From Sipunculus nudus (Eukaryota > Annelida > Sipuncula > Golfingiida > Sipunculidae): a stretch of 64,000 nucleotides of DNA. The notes beneath the pieces are model-generated. The model worked only from the letters and a program-made list of their open reading frames with translations. It was not told where the DNA came from and ran no database searches. This document shows positions 56,601 to 63,700 of the stretch, piece by piece (within the stretch, counting starts at the first letter, position 1; each line of letters starts with the position of its first letter). The translations under genes were made by a program, and so were the position numbers. Location of the stretch: positions 23,598,058 through 23,662,057 of the forward strand of contig CM049310.1 of NCBI GenBank assembly GCA_026874595.1, given 5' to 3'.

Positions 56601-59600
56601 GTTGACAGGTTACATCCTACCCTCAGTTTATCCAGTTTTCAAGATTTTTTTTTCATTGAATTCTCAATTTTTTCATTAACATAAGATGAAAAAAAAAACA
56701 AATTTTCACTTTTGTTTAAACTCAGAATAATAAGTTTATGCAGCAAATGTCATGACCCCTATGTCATGCTGTAGAAACTGTGGGGAAAATGATCAGGTGT
56801 TGGCATCCAGCTGTTGCTCATTAGTCGCTTCACTCTACCATCCTGATGTAGTAACATATGATATGTTTATTCTATAATATTTGCTTAATTTTGTTTGACT
56901 TCTCCATCATATCAAAGTGATATATGTACATTTAATCATGAGATACAGGTATCTGTATTCCTTTCCAGGGTGAGCCAGGAATTCCCGGACCACCAGGTGA
57001 TACAGGAAAGCATGGTCCACCAGTAAGTCACACATTCATACAAGTGTAACCCACATGACACCTGAGGGGCAAAAAAGAAAGTATTAGTGGTTCAGTTTAT
57101 GTCACCAGATAAACCACTTAAAGATGATATTTTTAGTGAATGCATGTTTCACCATTTGCCAAGTCCATCTGTGGTTCTGGAGCTGGTTCATAATGGTTCA
57201 GGAAGCACCACATTACATCCTCGTCAGAGGTTAGTACCATGGATTCTTAATTAACTATTAAGTAAGACTAGCGATTATATCACAGATTCTCAGATATTTC
57301 CAGGAAAAGTTTACAGTCCTCTGAGCAACAGTTAAAAAAATACAACAGTCTCAAAAAAACACCAGCCTTGTGTCTGCCTCTGCTGTTGATACATCTCTCT
57401 CAGTGCCAGGTCATCACTTTCTGGATAATGCAATATTTTTAAATATTTTATATATTTAAATTTTCATGTGGTCTTTATACATTTATTTCTAGGGTCCTAA
57501 GGGCCCAGCAGGACCAAAAGGTGATCAGGGAGTAAAGGGAATCAAGGTATAGTTTTCATTTCCCTTCAACAACATCACATGTTTACCTGTAATGATTTAC
57601 TCAAAAATAATATAAAATGCATGTTTATATTTACATATGTACTGACTTAAAATAAAAATAGAAAAATACAAAAAAGTTACATGTTTTAAGTATAAGTTAT
57701 AAGTTCAAGTAACAGATATATATTGTATTTAGTTGTTTTTGGGTTGGATGTTTGTGTAAAGATAAATTGCAATTAATTGTTTAAGTGCAGGTTATTTGTT
57801 TTTGGATATATTGTATTTGTTTGGATATATTTTATGTGTTGGTTGTCTGGATCAGGGTCATCCAGGAGACATCGGTATCCCAGGATTACAGGGTGAACAA
57901 GGACCTCAAGGAGATACTGGACTGCCAGGACCAGTCGGACCACCAGGAATGAAAGGAGACACTGTGAGTTAAAAAAATATATACAAAGGAAATAATGTTT
58001 TTTATCTCCAATATAAGTATAAAATATTTACTGTAAGTTTCAAATAGAACAAAGAAAATGATAGTCTCCAACACAAGTATAAGGAAACTATAGTCTCTAC
58101 TGTGATTATTGAAGATGAACAAATGAAACAGTGGTCCCTACTGTGAGTATCAAATATAAACAAAGGAAATGATAATCAGCACTGCAAGGATCAAATATAA
58201 GCAAAAAGTCATGGTCACCACTACAACAATTCAGCCTTGAAGAGAGGAAGCCAACCATGGTATACAGGAAAGAGTAAAAAATCAGCATTCATGAATCTGA
58301 CTGGTGTGAGAGCAAACACCTCGCCCATGCAAGGCACAGGATATAAGACATGTATGATAATTAAAAAAATGCCAATTTTTCTTTGACTTTGTTAACTGAA
58401 TGATCTGGTATTACAAACAGACATTAAATATTTGAAAATCTGTACAGTAATTTTCAAATTTGTACTTTTTTTCATGTTATTACACCTGAAGTCTGTTGAG
58501 CTCCTTGTGAAGTTATAATTTTCTTTCTTCAGGGTCCACCAGGACCACAGGGACCAGAGGGAGAAAAGGGAGACCCAGGGCCATCTGTAAGTAGACATAC
58601 TTAATGTCAGTTACTGCTAATACAGCATCTGTGTTGTGCTTTACATAGTTATTACATAATCAAAACACCATCAAGACAGTCTGTTACTCTTACTGTATGA
58701 ATAAAGCATTCATTCACCGTGTAAATGCATCTTCACAGTAGTCCACTGTACTGTTAACATATCCGCAAGGTAGGCCTACATTGTTAACATGATCCAGACA
58801 GTTTATGCATCATAAAGATCATGAACATACTTAACTGTTGGAACATTCCCAGGGCACTGTCAGCCTGATGTCCACAAGATCTTTTTAAGGTGGAGGCAAT
58901 GTTGGTAGTGGCTGGAATCTGGTTGACAATGGTTTTAAATAGACCTCATATTCATAAAGCCAGGAAAAACAAGACAGATTCCAGACTTGTGACAAGACTG
59001 ATATCTTATTGGACAGTTAATTTATTGTAAGATCTTACACATATCTATTCCTAACAAATTAAACTCAAGTACAATGCCTGTACACATTCCAGGATACAGC
59101 CATAATTAAGCTGCCTCTAATTTACCTAAAGATGGTTTCTGTCATTTTGGGCTCTTTTGTTCCCATCAATCTAATAATCTGATTATCAGGCCAACTTCAA
59201 ATGTCAACTCAATAATCTAATATGAAAACCTTCGGAATGCTATTAGCCTTTAAATAAGACATTATTACTGTATGTCCCCTTTCTTCATCTTACTAAATTC
59301 ATGAAATTTCCACATTATGCATTAACCCGCCAGGTTGACTGCTTTGGTCTCTGCTATCCTTCCCTTTTTGTTTACCCTAATGACAGACCAGGCTATCAAA
59401 AATCTGTCTTAAATGAGTTTGCCACACAATGATTATTCAGCTTGTTGTTATGTAATCAAGGGGAAAAAAGCACCCATCTTAAGAGTGTTGGCATCAGTTA
59501 ACGTTGTCCACATGCTTCTCATGTAGTATGTAGCATACATATCTATAATTGGTTACCTGGATCAGGGCCTGCTTTCTGATGGCTAACCCCAATTTGTAAT

Positions 59601-60715
59601 GAAGCTTTATTTTTCAGGGTCGTGATGGCATCATAGGACCCAAGGGAGAAACCGTGAGTATTCTGTTTTGTAATGAAAAATTATAAGTCTGCCATTTGAA
59701 GTGTGTAGTGTCATAGATTTCATGTTTAACTGATTAATGGTTTCAGTTGATACAATGGAAACTTTCATGATCAATATATTTCTGCAAGGTGGTGATTTCC
59801 ACTTATATATACAAACTCAGTTTAAAAAAAAAACAGGTTTATAATAAATCATGTATTATCTGAATTTGTGGTACTGGTGGTGGTGGATATATTATGATAA
59901 ATAGCTAAAAGTACACTGAAAATATTTCTGTAAATTATATTTAATCAGAATATATGTAAGCAGAGTTGTTATACATTTCAGGTATATTACCAAAATGATC
60001 TGCTCTGTCTTATTGAGGTAATCAGCACTTCCGCTGATCGTTATGTTTTATGAAAAAATATGAGTTTATGTTTTGTCATTAAAAAAAAAGTTTTCATTTT
60101 GTGTTCTTTCTTTGAAGTATCATGTCAGGTTTGTTTACGAGATACATATTTTTTATATTGCAGGGTCAGCCTGGTGGACCAGGACCTGTTGGAATACCTG
60201 TAAGTCGTGATTTATGAGATAAAAAGATAAAGAGCATGCATGTGTTAATGTAACAAGTTAGAAGTATCGAAATATACAGTCTTCTGGTTTCAAAGAACAG
60301 CTATGAAATTAAAAGGAAAATAATCTCATGCAACATAATTAGAAATGGATGATTTAATATTATTATATGACATTTGCACAAAACATATACATAGTAAATT
60401 GAAGTCCATATATCATACACTAAATACATGTGTGTGTGTGTGTGAGGGTGTGCATGTCATCCCAGTATATGGATGTCATTTACAGATATTAGATTATCAT
60501 GATACATAATATACATTAGTATTCATAATTATCACTGAATAGAATTGATGAATTGTTTAATGCTCATGTACATACATTTTCATTAACGAGGATCCATAAT
60601 ATTTGTAAGTGAATGATACAGTGATCTGAGGAAGGCAGATTTGCAGGCAGGGCCTCCGAGAGGATTCTTTAAAGGCGGTACAAAAACGTTGCTGGGCCCC
60701 TGCCCCTCCCAGCAC

Positions 60716-60777
<62 letters not shown>

Positions 60778-63700
60778 AAAAACTATGAAAAGACGGTTTA
60801 ATTAGGAATACACGTCATGAAAAACCCGAGAAAATCAAATTTAAAGATATGCGTGGCACATATTAAAATTGATTATATGTGACCAATAGGTCAATTGCCT
60901 ATTGTGCAGCTGATGAGCACAAGTTGCCTTATTTGTGACACATAACTGAGAACATTTGATTGGAAGCACCACATAAGAAAATAGAAAAGAAATACAAAAA
61001 GTCCAAAAGAGTCTAAGGATCTAAATAACAGAGCAGTTTGATTGTCCAAATGTTGCATGGTGATGGGGATATGGAGTTAATGGGAACGAGGATATAAATT
61101 TCAATATGTATCATAGCTTTAAGGAAATAGAAACATGAAATGTAGTTGAGGCCACATACGGAATAACCAAGCCGATAAAACTGTCCATACAGATATCATT
61201 GGACCCTTGGTGCAGCCACTTGTGGTAAATTTTAGCAATTTTGTTTTCGGAAAAAGTTCCTGGTCATATATGGATAAATTCTGTATATTGGGCATTAGGA
61301 ATCGTTTTCATATTTCGTTTGGTGACATGCAGACAATAACCAAACCACAGGCGCTTGTGAATGTGTTTTTACTCAGAAAGGTCAATGGCGTGGTTTAGGA
61401 GTTTACATAAACCTTTTAATCAAAGCAACTGAATTCAGATGACAACATTGGTATTACAAAGAAGGCAAACACAATTATAATGAATACATTAATTGCAAGG
61501 TCATCAAAAGAGAAATTATCACTGCTGATTGTGAATATTATTTTACTATGATCGGACCAATAATAGTAAACATGTCATTTAAAGTAATTTTTAGACTGAT
61601 AAATCCTTTGGCCTCCCAAGGCCACCTCACATCCTCCTGATTGAAACCATGTAACATACAAACAAATGAAAATATACATAGTCCCCGGACCCAATACAAC
61701 TCCTTGGTGGCCTGTGCCCCACAGACCTACCTGATTCAAAACATGTAGAAGTTATTGCAAAAAAGAAAGTCTTCCTTATTTTCAGTTACAAGCTTTTTAT
61801 TTGACAATATATTCACTATAGGGTCCCCTTTAACAACTGGTCCCACTTTATATACACGTTAAAAATATAATGTTCATGCATTGCATAGGGTCCTGTGAAA
61901 ATCCTGGTCGGCCGGGCCCTTTCTTTGCACTCTGGAATCCGGATTAAGAACAATATGTTACTTAAATAAATAATTTAGACGAGTCTTCCATACTTTCAAC
62001 TTTTTTATGCCTTCTTGGAAATTTTTCGCCAGCCCGGGCCCCTTTTCGGCCCCCCGGGCCCCGGTACGATGTACCGGCTGACCCCACCTTCTCTGAGGCC
62101 CTGTTTGCAGGGATGCTCTTTGCACTTACTCCCAGCTTACACGAGGTGTAGGTCTTTATCAAGATTGAAGGCATGTCAGTCACTGCTGCAGCCATTTTGC
62201 AGTTATTTCAAAACTAGCTTAATAAGGATTAAAATGTTATCTTACTAGAAAAACTAGGACTCGCTGAACAGGATAGTTCTATATATAATATATACAAAGA
62301 AGCATCCAACTTTTCTCAGCTTTATGTCATGTCCTGCCTCCTGTTGTATAGAGAATTAAAGCATTGGTTTCTTTATTATTATAGGGACCTCCAGGACCAC
62401 CAGGAGCTGCAGCCACTGGCACCATGCCTTCAGAATTCATGATGGGACCATCATCAAAATCCAGGCGTCGCCGTGCCGTAAACCCTCAAGGAGAACACAT
62501 GTCTGAGGAGGAGATGAAGAGTGATAAGATGGAGGAACTCAAGGATGTAAAGATGTCTCCAGAGCTGACTCAGGTGGTGGAGAAGATATTTTATCATATA
62601 GATGAACTAGACGCCAGTGTTAACCAGCTGAAGTATCCCACGGGTACAAAAGATAACCCAGCCAGAACCTGCAAAGATATTGCCACAGCACACCCAGAGC
62701 TCAAAGACGGTAAGTCTCATTTTTATTCTCTCAAAAATTGAAAGATATTTATGATAGACAGGTATTGTTAAACATACCACATTTTTGTGATGAAAAGGTA
62801 CATGGGAAAATAAATAACTATGTATAAAGAAACAGTTTGTTATCAATCTGTGAAAAATCCATGGTACTCTTCCAGATTGTTATATAATTTATTTGTTTCT
62901 AGGACAGTATCTGGACTTTTTCCATAATTGTCCGTTCTTGTTCATGTACTCTTGTTACCCTGAATATCCAGTTTGTCATTTGAGTGTCAAAACCTGCTGC
63001 TCATTTGTTTTAACTGAGCTGTTGTACCAACAAAGTTTAAATAAAATGGAGATTATTTTTATCATATTTGTAATTTTTAGGGTGGTACTGGATTGATCCT
63101 AATCTCGGTATTCCAAATGATGCCATTCATGTATGGTGCAACCTGACAGCAGGCGGAAGAACGTGTGTGTACCCCTCGTATAATACAAGAATGGTGAGTA
63201 GCCAGACACATCTGCCCCACATATAAGAACTGTGGTTGCTGCAAGTATGCATGTCTACCCCATATATAAGAACTGTGGTCACTGCAAGCAGACATGTCTA
63301 CCCCACATATAAGAACTGTAATCACTGCAAACAGACATGTCTACCCCACATAAAACATAAGAACTGTGATCTTTTCAAGCAGATATGTATAACCTACATA
63401 AAACATAAGAACTGTGGTCGCATCAACTTTCAAGCGGACATGTCTACCCCACATATAATATAAGAAATTTGGTAGCTTCAAGCAAACATGTCTACTCCAC
63501 ATAAAACATAAGAACTGTGGTCGCTTCAAGCAGACATGTCTATCCCACGTAAAACATAAGAACTGTGGTCACTTCAAGCAGACTTGTCTACCCCACATAA
63601 AACAAGAACTGTGGTCGCTTTAAGCGGACATGTCAACCCCACATATAACATGAGAACTGTGGTCACTTCAAGCAGACATGTCTACCCCACATATAACATA

